From contig JBNKDD010000076.1 in NCBI GenBank assembly GCA_050288085.1, forward strand, positions 1 through 20,818: a DNA stretch of 20,818 bases. Direction: 5' to 3'. This DNA comes from JBNKDD01 sp050288085. GTDB lineage: Bacteria; Chloroflexota; Anaerolineae; Aggregatilineales; UBA3940. The notes beneath the pieces were generated by a model, which worked only from the letters and a program-made list of their open reading frames with translations, was not told the DNA's origin and made no database searches. This document shows, one piece after another, positions 1 to 8,400 of this stretch (positions are counted from its first letter, which is position 1; every line of letters starts with the position of its first letter). Made by a program: the position numbers and the translations under genes.

Positions 1-161
1 AAAAGAGTATTGATCAGTATCGCCGGTACCAGGTAGATGTAGCGAGCTGTTTTGAAAGCCTTCAGGATTTCTGACCAATCGGCCTGCCGCAGTGCCAGGT
101 ACAGCGCCGCCGCACTAATTACCAGCCCGATCAATAAGGTTTGCCAGCGTTTCAATTTCAT
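1..161 (-). CDS. Flippase-like / lysylphosphatidylglycerol synthase TM family protein (N-terminal part only)
   Basis: The reverse strand opens with ATG at 161-159 and stays open to the window edge, giving the first 53 residues. They begin MKLKRWQTLLIGLVISAAAL, a short basic start followed by a membrane segment at about 8-24, then a short amphipathic stretch containing LRQADWSEILKAF and the start of a second hydrophobic segment. This opening resembles the flippase-like COG0392 / UPF0104 family (lysylphosphatidylglycerol synthase transmembrane region), whose members are integral membrane proteins acting on lipids or lipid-linked sugars. A GAGGG ribosome binding site lies just upstream of the ATG, so the start is well supported. 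The gene is divergent from the 376-3227 module. With only 53 residues visible, the family call is tentative; that this is a real membrane protein is likely. Confidence 0.6.
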   Translation of the reverse strand, partial: MKLKRWQTLLIGLVISAAALYLALRQADWSEILKAFKTARYIYLVPAILINTL

Positions 162-183
162 GGTGAGCACCCTCAATCAAGAA

Positions 184-199
184 CGGGGCGAATGCCCCG
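184..199. other. Leader hairpin
   Basis: CGGGGC (184-189) pairs with GCCCCG (194-199) around a GAAT loop (ATTC on the minus strand). On the minus strand it falls inside the short leader of the flippase-like gene, 22 nt before its start codon, and is followed by TTCTTG rather than a full U tract. It may be a 5' stabilising or regulatory stem. Confidence 0.4.
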
Positions 200-209
200 C
201 GCGGGCGGA

Positions 210-239
210 AGTATACCATGCTTAATATACGCGCGGCAA
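210..239 (-). promoter_or_regulatory. Candidate sigma-70 promoter for the flippase-like gene
   Basis: On the minus strand, TTGCCG (239-234) is followed 18 nt later by TATACT (215-210). The predicted start is near 203, giving a leader of about 40 nt before the ATG at 161. The leader contains a hairpin at 184-199. The -35 match is only moderate. Confidence 0.4.
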
Positions 240-375
240 CCATGCTGATCGGTGTTTGTTGTGCTGGGTTGAGCCTGTCCTACTCGTAAAATTCTAGTTG
301 TGGCTTGCTGATCATTTTTGCTTGGAAGCAGCTTATGATAAACTGCTTTTGATTGATACTGAGAGGATAAGTGCA

Positions 376-1608
376 ATGGTAACTATTACCCATGAGGTAT
401 TGGATCAGCCTATCAACCGATATATCCTGGTTCCCGGTGAGGCGACACTGCGTGAGGCTCTGCTTGCCTTAAAGACTGATTCCGAAGGGCAGGAATGGTG
501 GGTGCTGTTAGTCGCTCTGGCTGATGGCTCCTTTCTGGCTGCCCGCTTCAACCAGTTCCGTAAGCGGATTGAGGCGGAGGGCGCGGCTTTGTTTGATAAA
601 CCGCTGATTGAAGTCGGCGACCCTCTGATCTCAATTGAGGTCGTATCACCGGATTTTGACCTTGACCTGGCCCGCAATCTCGCCTACGAGAGCGATGCTA
701 AACTGGTTGTTGTTGTGCGAGAAGGGATCGATTCTCTCTGGGATGCAGTGCTGGGTATCGTTAGTGTCGGCGGGATGCGCAGTGGCGCAGACGATTTTAG
801 TAGACCTTCACTTGGCGATATGGCGGGGATTGGAGAGATTCAGACTGCAATGAGGACGCCTGCCCCCCAAGAACCGGCTCCGCCACCGCGACCTGCCGCA
901 GCTATACCGGCATCGCCACCTCCTCCGGCCCCTCCGATGGAGCCAGAACCGGAGCTTGCCGATGAAGCGGAGGAGGAACCATTAGATGGCTTCGGTGTCG
1001 GTGATGACGAGATCAGCGTTTCGGTGGATGGCGATGTTAATGGAAAGGTAATCGTGGCAGGCGATGATGTCAATATTACCAACGTTTACAACGCTGCCCC
1101 TGAAGAGAAGACAAAAACGCAGTATCGACGTTTTGAAGCCGCTTATCCCGAACAGGTGCAGATCGGCAAAGAGGAAAAGCTGTACGTTGCCGTTATGCTC
1201 CCTGAAGCGCCTTCTCCTTTTGAAGAGGAGAAGAAAGACAAGAAGCAAAGATCTGAATCAACCGATAAGGTCGGGATCGAAATGCCGGTTGATCATGAAA
1301 CTGGTGAACTGAAGCCGGTCGAAATCGAGGTGAGTGTCACCACCACCGGGTTCAAGATCAAAGGCGCTGATAAGAAATCCTTGACCGTCCGGCCTGATGG
1401 CGAAACCGCGCAGCGTTGGTTCTTGCTCGAACCGGAGGAAGTTGGTCCGCAGAGCATCATGATCGAATTGACGCACAATGGTCGCTTGCTGGATGAGATC
1501 GAGTTAACGTCTCAGGTCTTTTCACGGGAGAAAGTCCCGCCGGGTGGCCTGCGTTTCTCCTTACAGGTTGCCAGATTTAATTTGCTGTTTAGTTTCGCTG
1601 CAAGCTGA
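376..1608 (+). CDS. Uncharacterised multidomain partner of the CHAT protease
   Basis: A 410-residue protein of unknown function. The frame is open from 298, but ATG at 376 is preceded by GAGAGG at 361-366 at good spacing, so 376 is chosen. Residues 1-130 form an alpha/beta region with two similar halves (a strand, TLREALLAL-type helix, then strands such as WVLLVALADG), weakly reminiscent of paired CBS domains. A Pro/Ala/Glu-rich linker follows at about 160-205. Next is a short beta-repeat at 213-239 (ISVSVDGDVNGK, then VIVAGDDVNITNV). A beta-rich domain at about 250-400 is interrupted by a charged loop rich in Glu and Lys. No signal peptide or membrane segment is seen, so the protein is probably cytoplasmic. 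The stop is only 17 nt before the ATG of the CHAT protease gene, which carries a similar beta-repeat. The two products therefore probably act together, this one as adaptor or sensor. That role is inferred from context. Confidence 0.85.
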   Translation: MVTITHEVLDQPINRYILVPGEATLREALLALKTDSEGQEWWVLLVALADGSFLAARFNQFRKRIEAEGAALFDKPLIEVGDPLISIEVVSPDFDLDLARNLAYESDAKLVVVVREGIDSLWDAVLGIVSVGGMRSGADDFSRPSLGDMAGIGEIQTAMRTPAPQEPAPPPRPAAAIPASPPPPAPPMEPEPELADEAEEEPLDGFGVGDDEISVSVDGDVNGKVIVAGDDVNITNVYNAAPEEKTKTQYRRFEAAYPEQVQIGKEEKLYVAVMLPEAPSPFEEEKKDKKQRSESTDKVGIEMPVDHETGELKPVEIEVSVTTTGFKIKGADKKSLTVRPDGETAQRWFLLEPEEVGPQSIMIELTHNGRLLDEIELTSQVFSREKVPPGGLRFSLQVARFNLLFSFAAS

Positions 1609-1625
1609 TAGTGCAGGAGGCACAT

Positions 1626-3227
1626 ATGCATATGCCGCCCAATAAATATCTCAATTATGGATTATTGTTGACATCAGACGATGACAACTATCGTGCCCGT
1701 GTGATCGATTCGCCGGTAGGCCAGGCATCTATTAACTTCAAGCTGCCTTTCTCGCTCATCGAATTGGAAGAATTCTTAACGCAAGTCCGGCAGGGCGAGG
1801 CCGATCTCTCGGTTGTGCGCGATTTTGGCGAAAAACTCTATGAGGCAGTTTTTCAAGATGAGATCGAAATCTCACTACGCCGCAGCCTCGACGAAGCAAA
1901 GGATCAGGATGCCGGGCTGCGTCTGCAACTCCGGCTGGGTGATACACCCCGTTTGGCCGAAATGCCCTGGGAATATCTGTATAACAAGGATCGCAACCAG
2001 TTCTTCGCCCTCTCGACCGAAACTCCCATTGTTCGTTATGTCGAACTCTCTGAGCCGGTTGAGGCTTTGGCCGTCGAACCTCCACTCCGCATCCTGGTAA
2101 TGATCTCCTCGCCTGAGGATGCTCAACCGCTTGATGTAGAGCAGGAATGGGCCATAATCCGGAAAGCCGTCGAGCCACTCCCGGTGATCATCGAGCGGTT
2201 GGAAGATGCGCAGCTTTCTACTTTACAGCGGCAGTTGCGTCAGGCTCCCTATCATATCCTCCACTTTATCGGCCACGGTGAATTCGATACCCAATCGCAG
2301 GATGGCGTATTATTGCTCGAAGACGAGATCGGTAAAGCCAGGCCGGTCAACGGTGATTTGCTGGGAACCATCCTCCACGATCATAAATCGCTGCGATTGG
2401 TTGTATTGAATGCCTGTGAGGGCGCACAGGTGTCCGGTCAGACCGGGGCTGATCCCTACTCCGGGATGGCCCGCCGCCTGATCCAGCAAGGTATCCCGGC
2501 GGCCCTCGCCAACCAATTTAGGATCACCGACCATGCCGCTCTTTTGCTGGCCCGCGAATTCTACACAGCGCTGTCGGACGGTTATCCGGTCGATGCTGCT
2601 TTGTGCGAGGCCCGTAAGCTGATCTACGGATCGGGCAGCAATATGGAATGGGGTACATCAGTTTTGTTTATGCGCTCGTCGGACGGGCATTTGTTCGACT
2701 TCGGACAGGAGGATGAAGACATGTCGGAGGGGAAAAAGAAAAAGAGCGGCGGCATTAATATCAGCGTGGGTGGCAATGTCGGAGGCGAGATCAAAGCAGC
2801 CGAAGGGGACATCACCGAATATCACGTTGGCGGCGATTTTGTCGGTGGGAATCAGGTTGTCAGTGGTGACAAAGTTGGCGGCGATAAGATTACCGTTGGC
2901 GATATTACCGGCAGTTCCAATGTCGCGATTGGCAAGAACATAAATATTACCGATAGTCCCATCTTCGACCAGATGCGGCAGCAGGTCGCCGCAATGGACA
3001 TGTCGCAGGAGAGCAAAGAAGAGGCTGACATTGCCATCAAAGAACTTGCCAAACAGGACGTAGACGACCCGGATGTTGATAAAATCGATAAGTGGTTGTC
3101 TATCCTGGAGGACATTGCGCCGGAAGTTGCCGAGCTGGTCGTCAACGCACTCACTAACCCTGGGGCCGCAGTCGGATCAGGTTTGAGGGTCGCTATCAGA
3201 ACCTTGCGGAGAGCACGCGGGAGCTAA
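1626..3227 (+). CDS. CHAT-domain caspase-like protease with Gly-Asp-Lys-Val repeats
   Basis: A 533-residue protein. The frame is open from a GTG at 1611, but AGGAGG at 1615-1620 points to ATG 1626; a second ATG at 1632 is possible. Residues 80-120 match the region that usually precedes CHAT domains (LRLQLRLGD, then EMPWEYLYN). The CHAT domain runs from about 150 to 345. Its presumed catalytic dyad is intact: His217 in HFIGHGEF and Cys264 in VLNACEGA. CHAT proteins are caspase-related cysteine proteases used in bacterial conflict and signalling systems. A linker with an acidic then a lysine-rich half (about 355-373) leads to beta-repeats at 375-443 containing VGGDFVGG and GDKVGGDK. A charged helical tail follows to 533. 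I recall similar repeats and tails in other Chloroflexota and cyanobacterial effector proteins, but did not check this. The gene forms an operon with the partner upstream. The protease substrate cannot be told from the sequence. Confidence 0.92.
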   Translation: MHMPPNKYLNYGLLLTSDDDNYRARVIDSPVGQASINFKLPFSLIELEEFLTQVRQGEADLSVVRDFGEKLYEAVFQDEIEISLRRSLDEAKDQDAGLRLQLRLGDTPRLAEMPWEYLYNKDRNQFFALSTETPIVRYVELSEPVEALAVEPPLRILVMISSPEDAQPLDVEQEWAIIRKAVEPLPVIIERLEDAQLSTLQRQLRQAPYHILHFIGHGEFDTQSQDGVLLLEDEIGKARPVNGDLLGTILHDHKSLRLVVLNACEGAQVSGQTGADPYSGMARRLIQQGIPAALANQFRITDHAALLLAREFYTALSDGYPVDAALCEARKLIYGSGSNMEWGTSVLFMRSSDGHLFDFGQEDEDMSEGKKKKSGGINISVGGNVGGEIKAAEGDITEYHVGGDFVGGNQVVSGDKVGGDKITVGDITGSSNVAIGKNINITDSPIFDQMRQQVAAMDMSQESKEEADIAIKELAKQDVDDPDVDKIDKWLSILEDIAPEVAELVVNALTNPGAAVGSGLRVAIRTLRRARGS

Positions 3228-3239
3228 GTCCAATATTCA

Positions 3240-3248
3240 TGTTATAAT
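3240..3248 (+). promoter_or_regulatory. Candidate extended -10 promoter for yebC
   Basis: TGTTATAAT at 3240-3248 is a perfect extended -10 element (TG, one base, TATAAT). No clear -35 box is present at the usual distance, as is typical of extended -10 promoters. It lies 13 nt after the CHAT gene stop and about 60 nt before the yebC start, so yebC can be transcribed independently of the CHAT module. Confidence 0.55.
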
Positions 3249-3306
3249 CGGGATATATAATTCCGTGCATCTAGATGATGCAATATTTCTGATGAGAGCA
3301 GAGAGT

Positions 3307-4059
3307 ATGTCTGGTCATAGTAAATGGTCAACCATTAAACGCAAAAAATCCGCCAATGACGCCAAGCGGGGGAAAATCTTTACCCGCCTGGGTCGTGAGA
3401 TCACCATTGCTGCCCGCCAGGGTGGTGACATTAATGCTAACTTCGCACTCCGCCTGGCGGTTGATCGTGCCAAAGCCGCCAACATGCCGAAAGAAAATAT
3501 CGATCGGGCTATCAAGCGCGGCACGGGTGAGGATAAAGACGGCGCACAGATCGAAGAGATCACCTATGAGGCTTATGCTCCCAACGGGATTGCCCTGTTA
3601 GTCGAGGTAGTCACCGATAACCGTAACCGGTCTTTATCAGAACTCAAAGCCGTGCTGAACAAGGCTGGCGGTAGCATGGCCGAGCCGGGATCGGTCGGCT
3701 GGCAGTTCGAGCAGAAGGGGTATATCTCTGTGATGGCTGAGCAGGCCGACTATGATGAAGTGTTCATGGTTGCCGCTGAAGCTGGTGCTGATGATGTAAC
3801 CCACGGTGAGGAATTGATCGAAGTCTACACCCCCCGTGAGGAACTTCAGGCAGTTGAGGAAGCCTTGCGCAGTGCGGGCATGACGATAGATGATGCCCGG
3901 TTAGACTGGGTACCTACGAACGAAATCGAGTTAGAGCCCGATTCGGCAACAAAGGTGATGAATCTCATCGAAACCATTGAGGATTTGGAAGATACGCAAA
4001 CCGTCTATTCGAACCTCAATGTGACTGATGAATTGATGGCCTCATTTGAGAGTGCCTGA
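3307..4059 (+). CDS. yebC: YebC/PmpR (TACO1) family protein
   Basis: A 250-residue protein of normal family length. The start at ATG 3307 gives the conserved opening MSGHSKWSTIKRKK, followed by NDAKRGKIFTRLGREI and further family signatures such as NMPKENIDRAIKRG and EVVTDNRNR. The frame extends upstream to 3265, but those 14 residues are not conserved-looking and are left out. Members of this family are cytoplasmic and have been described both as DNA-binding transcriptional regulators and as translation factors that relieve ribosome stalling at proline runs. It has an extended -10 promoter upstream and a rho-independent terminator downstream, so it looks monocistronic. Identification is firm; which of the two roles applies here is not visible. 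Confidence 0.97.
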   Translation: MSGHSKWSTIKRKKSANDAKRGKIFTRLGREITIAARQGGDINANFALRLAVDRAKAANMPKENIDRAIKRGTGEDKDGAQIEEITYEAYAPNGIALLVEVVTDNRNRSLSELKAVLNKAGGSMAEPGSVGWQFEQKGYISVMAEQADYDEVFMVAAEAGADDVTHGEELIEVYTPREELQAVEEALRSAGMTIDDARLDWVPTNEIELEPDSATKVMNLIETIEDLEDTQTVYSNLNVTDELMASFESA

Positions 4060-4087
4060 TCTTCTATCATACAGTAAGCAGCACAGT

Positions 4088-4115
4088 GGGCGGGGTCAAC
4101 CCGCCCTTTGCTTTT
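4088..4115 (+). terminator. Rho-independent terminator after yebC
   Basis: GGGCGGG (4088-4094) pairs perfectly with CCCGCCC (4100-4106) across a five-base loop, followed by TTTGCTTTT. It starts 28 nt after the yebC stop and separates yebC from the sigma factor operon. Confidence 0.85.
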
Positions 4116-4170
4116 AGACCGAATTTGAGGAATCCGCCAGATCACTGAGGGATACTTATTGCCGGGTGTG

Positions 4171-4176
4171 TATAAT
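4171..4176 (+). promoter_or_regulatory. Candidate -10 element for the sigma factor operon
   Basis: A perfect TATAAT at 4171-4176 lies between the yebC terminator and the sigma factor start at 4271. No matching -35 is found at 16-18 nt, so the promoter may need an activator or may be recognised differently. The implied leader is about 90 nt. Confidence 0.4.
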
Positions 4177-4270
4177 AAGTTGGGCCAGATAAATGGTCTT
4201 TGTCAAATGGCCCAACTGCACAAGCAGGATGAGAACAATAGACAGGATGCTCCTCACTTCTGGAGAGAGA

Positions 4271-4861
4271 ATGAAGCCATCCCTTGATGACGATCTGCTA
4301 GAACTGATTGCCGCCGCTAAGGTAGGCGATCAGGTCGCCTGCGCGGCGATCTATCGCCATTTTGTGCGTGCGACCTACCGTCTGGCCTATGGTGTTTTGC
4401 TCCACGAACAGGATGCAGAAGAGGTCGTCCAGGATAGTTTTACCTATGCTTTTCAGAATCTGGCGAACTATGATCCGGCACGCGGTAGTTTTCGAACCTG
4501 GTTATATACCATCACCATGAGCCGCTGCCGCAACAAGCGCCGCCGTAAATGGCTGCCACAGGTCAATCTATCTGATGTCATGGAGCAGCTTCCGGGGCGT
4601 GAGCCGCTTCCCGAAACGCTGGTTGAACAACATAGCGTCCGGGAAATCGTTCAGAAAGCATTGGGACAGATATCACCTAAGCTTCGTGAAGCAGCCGTCT
4701 TGCGTTATTTTGACGGCCTGACCTACCGCGAGATCGCCGAGGTATTGAACTGCCCGCAGAAGACGGCGGAGTCACGTGTCCGTCTGGCTCACGAGGCTCT
4801 ATATCGTATTCTCTTAGAACATCGTGATGCATTGCCTGAGGGGGTGTTTGGTTATGACTAA
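4271..4861 (+). CDS. ECF-type RNA polymerase sigma factor
   Basis: A 196-residue sigma-70 family protein with the two-domain ECF layout. Region 2 spans about residues 25-95, with the DAEEVVQDSFTYAF core-binding helix and the FRTWLYTITMSRCRNKRRRK stretch for promoter melting and -10 recognition. Region 4 is at about 134-182, with YREIAEVLNCPQKTAESRV as the helix-turn-helix that reads the -35. The start at ATG 4271 is preceded by GGAGAGAG; the longer open frame from 4193 has no supporting site. It overlaps the anti-sigma gene by 8 nt, which points to translational coupling. The protein would direct RNA polymerase to an envelope-stress or surface regulon. Target promoters and the ECF subgroup cannot be named from this sequence alone. 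Confidence 0.93.
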   Translation: MKPSLDDDLLELIAAAKVGDQVACAAIYRHFVRATYRLAYGVLLHEQDAEEVVQDSFTYAFQNLANYDPARGSFRTWLYTITMSRCRNKRRRKWLPQVNLSDVMEQLPGREPLPETLVEQHSVREIVQKALGQISPKLREAAVLRYFDGLTYREIAEVLNCPQKTAESRVRLAHEALYRILLEHRDALPEGVFGYD

Positions 4862-5381
4862 ACACGTTGATCATTTACTGGTTGCTTATGTAGCCGGACA
4901 GGTTACACCTCGGCAGGCTGCCAAAGTGAATCTTCACACGGCGGTTTGTCCGGCCTGTCGGGAAGAATTGGCTCAACACCAACAGATCGCCGCTGATCTT
5001 CGCTTGACTTTGGGCCAGAATCCTTTCCCCCGTGAAGCGGATATCCAGCGCTGGTGGCTGTCCATTGACCTGACTCCGGCGGCAGCCCTTAACCGCCCAT
5101 CGCTGCCGAATGTGCTGCCGGTTTTACTCAGTCTGGCACTCGTCCTGGTGTTCGTTGTGACCGGGCTTAATCTGGATATGGCCGCAGCCACGCCGGATTC
5201 ATCCTTCTCACCGGTGCTTGATACGACTTTGGAACCCCAGCAACTTATTATTTCTGAATCTACCACAACGTCATCAGGTGCTCAGGTGATCGCCCAGGCT
5301 GCCGATCATCATATGATGGTAGTAACACCGGTTCCCAGCGTCACCCCGATGCCGGTTCCATCCGCCCCGCCATCACCCTGA
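4854..5381 (+). CDS. Membrane-anchored anti-sigma factor with zinc-binding (ZAS-like) motif
   Basis: A 175-residue protein. ATG 4854 lies inside the end of the sigma gene and is preceded by GAGGGGGT; upstream in-frame GTG/ATG codons at 4824-4829 are less well placed. The cytoplasmic N-terminus carries the zinc-binding anti-sigma pattern H28-X3-C32-X2-C35 (LHTAVCPACREEL). A single membrane segment lies at about 87-107. The outer tail, about 108-175, is rich in Ser, Thr and Pro and ends in repeated Pro-Ser/Pro-Met units. By analogy with ZAS proteins it would hold the adjacent sigma factor inactive until a signal at the membrane releases it. The short disordered outer tail offers little for ligand binding, so sensing may depend on proteolysis or a partner. 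Overlap with the sigma gene and the order sigma then anti-sigma strongly support the call. Confidence 0.88.
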   Translation: MTKHVDHLLVAYVAGQVTPRQAAKVNLHTAVCPACREELAQHQQIAADLRLTLGQNPFPREADIQRWWLSIDLTPAAALNRPSLPNVLPVLLSLALVLVFVVTGLNLDMAAATPDSSFSPVLDTTLEPQQLIISESTTTSSGAQVIAQAADHHMMVVTPVPSVTPMPVPSAPPSP

Positions 5382-5418
5382 GAATTGATTATCCATATAT
5401 GACTGAGGGATTATCGTT

Positions 5419-8400
5419 ATGACGATGCATGAAGACACTTTGTCCCCGGCTCCTGCGCCGGTCCCGGCTCAGCCTGTTCGGAATCTTGAGCAGCACTTAA
5501 CAAAACTGCTCTATGTGGATGGCGAGAAACTGGCCTATATTATCCTCCTGGTACTGGCCGTTTTGACCCGATTCTGGGATTTGGGTGACCGGGTAATGTC
5601 CCACGATGAGAGCTTGCATACCAAGTTCTCCTGGTACTTGTACACCGGCGAGGGATTTGCCCACACCCCATTGATGCACGGCCCGCTGCTCTTTCACATG
5701 GTCGCGCTGTGTTATCAACTCTTTGGCGATAACGACTTCACCGCCCGCATCTATCCGGCTTTAGTCGGTATTGTCGTGGTGATGATCCCCTTCCTGATGC
5801 GTAAATGGCTGGGTAAATTTGGAGCATTGGCTGCCTCGGTGATGTTCCTGATCTCGCCCATGATCCTCTACTACTCGCGCTATATTCGCCACGACCTGCC
5901 TGCAATCCTGGCGGCCCTCGTGATGGCTTTGGTCATCTGGCGTTACGTTGAAAAACGCGAGAACAAATACCTGATCTGGCTGTCTGCGGCTATGGTGGTT
6001 CTTTACGCCTCGAAGGAAGTGTCTTTTATTTACATTGCTATATTTGGCAGTTTCCTGACGATCTATTTTGTGCTTCGCCTGCTTGATGCCCGCTGGGAGG
6101 ATCGAGCCTGGTTTGCTATTTTTGGCGTTGCACTGATCGCTACACTGCTGGGTGTGATCGCTCTCGGTAGCGTTTTTTACGCCCGCGGCCTGATGCCTGA
6201 ACCGCCGCTCGAAACCGACCTGACATCTCCTCCGCCCGCTGTTGAGCCGGTTGAATCACTTATTGAGCCTGGGATTCCGGGTTGGGCAATGTTCCTGGCT
6301 CAGGACCTCGTGTTATATATTGTAGGTGGGATTTCTGGCCTGGCTATAGCCGCTCTGTTTCTGTCGGTGCTGATCGGCCAGTGGCGCAACCTGCGCAAAT
6401 TCCCGGAACTCGACGTGATGATGGTCATGGGTACATTGATCCTACCCATGCTCACCCCCTTCCTGATCGCCGCTGCGGGCTTCGACCCGGTAGACGAATC
6501 GGCTGAGGGCGTGATGCGGAGTATGTGGTTCACACTGCCGATGTTATTTGCCAGTATTATCATCGGCGGGCTGTGGGGTATTCGCCCACCCAAATCACGT
6601 CTTGTCCCCGACCGGTTCGCTCTACCTGAAGAAGATGACGAGGAAGACCCAATGGTCGAAGTCCCGCCCGATTTCCTGGATTGGGTGCAGGCATTTGGTA
6701 AAAGCCGTTGGTGGGCAATTGGCGGACTTTTTTGGCTGGTCTTCTTACTTTTCTTCACCACCATGTTTACCAATGGAGACGGTGTTGGGACGGGGATCAT
6801 CGGCTCGTTGGGTTACTGGTTGGCCCAACAGGAAGTTGAACGTGGCGGCCAGCCCTGGTACTACTACCTGGTTGTCCAGGTTCCCATCTATGAATTTCTC
6901 CCGGCACTCCTGACTATCGCCGCCGGAATTTTTGGCGTAGTCATGGGGATTCGTAACCGGTTGAATAGACCGGATCAGCCCCCCGCATCTGCTGATGAGT
7001 CGGATGCGGCTGTCCAGCCCCGTGCTTACCTTGACCTGGATGCACCGGTCAACTTCCCGGTGATGGCTTTCCTCGGCTACTGGGTAGTAATGAACTTTAT
7101 CGCCTACAGTGTCGCCGGGGAGAAGATGCCCTGGTTGACCACCCACCTCACCACGCCCATGATCTTACTGGGTGGGTGGCTCGTCGGCCTCCTGATCGAA
7201 ACGATCGAATGGTCTAAATTGCGAAAAAACAACGCCTGGGTGCTGCTGCTGTTGATCCCGGTTCTGGCTGTTGCTTTCCTGCGGGCAACCGCGCCATTAT
7301 GTACCGTCATCCGCCCGCCGGAGGCCAAAACGTACATGAGCGTCGATCCGATGACCGGTGTTGAGACCGAAACAATCCCGCCCCTGACGGTTGGCGAAAC
7401 CCTTGTCCGCCTGATCCGGCTTCCCTGCAACAGTATCATCCCGGTTGATTATCAGCAGGGGCTTAAAAACGACGATACCATTACTGAACTCTCCGCTAAT
7501 GGAGCCTGGCTGCTTGCCATTGTCGTGTTGATCGGGGTGATTGTTGGGATAGTGGTCTTTGGCCGCGATCTTGGTTTAGGGCAGTTTGTCGGTTTAGCCA
7601 CCCTCTTTGTTATTGGCTGGTTGACTTTTCTTACGGCCCGCACGGCCTGGTTGGCAGCATTTGTCAATTATGATGATGCTACCGAATTCCTGGTTTACGC
7701 TCACTCGGCAGGTGCCGTCAAAGATGTACTTGACCAGATCGAGGAAATCTCGCTAAAAACCACCGATGGTTATGGTTTGCGGGTTGCCTATGATAATCGG
7801 GTGTCCTGGCCTTTTTCCTGGTATTTCCGTGATTACTATAATGCTATCTTTTATGGGGAGCAGCCATCCCGCGGCCTGATAGGTGATGCGCCGGTCGTGC
7901 TCGCCGGGCCGGATAACTGGGTCAAGGTCGAACCGTTACTTGGTGACCGTTACTACCAGTTTGAATATATCCGCATGTGGTGGCCGATGCAGGATTACTT
8001 CGGCCTGGATGGGGAAGACTTCGTTAATTTCTTGCGAGATGATGCCCTTCAGCGTGGAATCTGGGATATCTTCTACCGTCGGGATTATGTGACTTATGGT
8101 GAAGCCGTTGGCCGTGAATTCGAGATCAGCCAGTGGCCTGTCGCCGAACGGATGCGCCTGTATATCCGTAAGGACGTATTCGCACAGGTGTGGGATTATG
8201 GCGTGGCCGCCAGCGAGATCGCGGAGGCTATCGATCCCTATGCTGAGGGAATGCGCGATTTATCCCCGGATTTGATCTTTGGTGCGAATGCCGGGTTAGA
8301 CCGGCCACACGGCATGACACTCGGCCCGGATGGGTTGCTCTACGTTGCTGACACTAATAACCACCGGATTGCAATCTTCGACCTGGAAGGGAATTTCCTC

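Noticed and set aside
298..375. Upstream extension of the CHAT partner gene to 298
   Set aside because: There is no ribosome binding site before it, while ATG 376 has GAGAGG at good spacing.
840..1082. Minus-strand open frame rich in Ser and Gly
   Set aside because: It mirrors the Pro/Glu-rich linker of the CHAT partner, has no ribosome binding site and only low-complexity sequence.
4193..4270. Longer N-terminus for the sigma factor from 4193
   Set aside because: The extra 26 residues do not look like sigma sequence and lack a ribosome binding site; GGAGAGAG supports 4271.
6300..6800. 166-residue minus-strand frame within the large membrane protein
   Set aside because: It lies fully antisense to conserved membrane-domain coding sequence and shows no recognisable domain.
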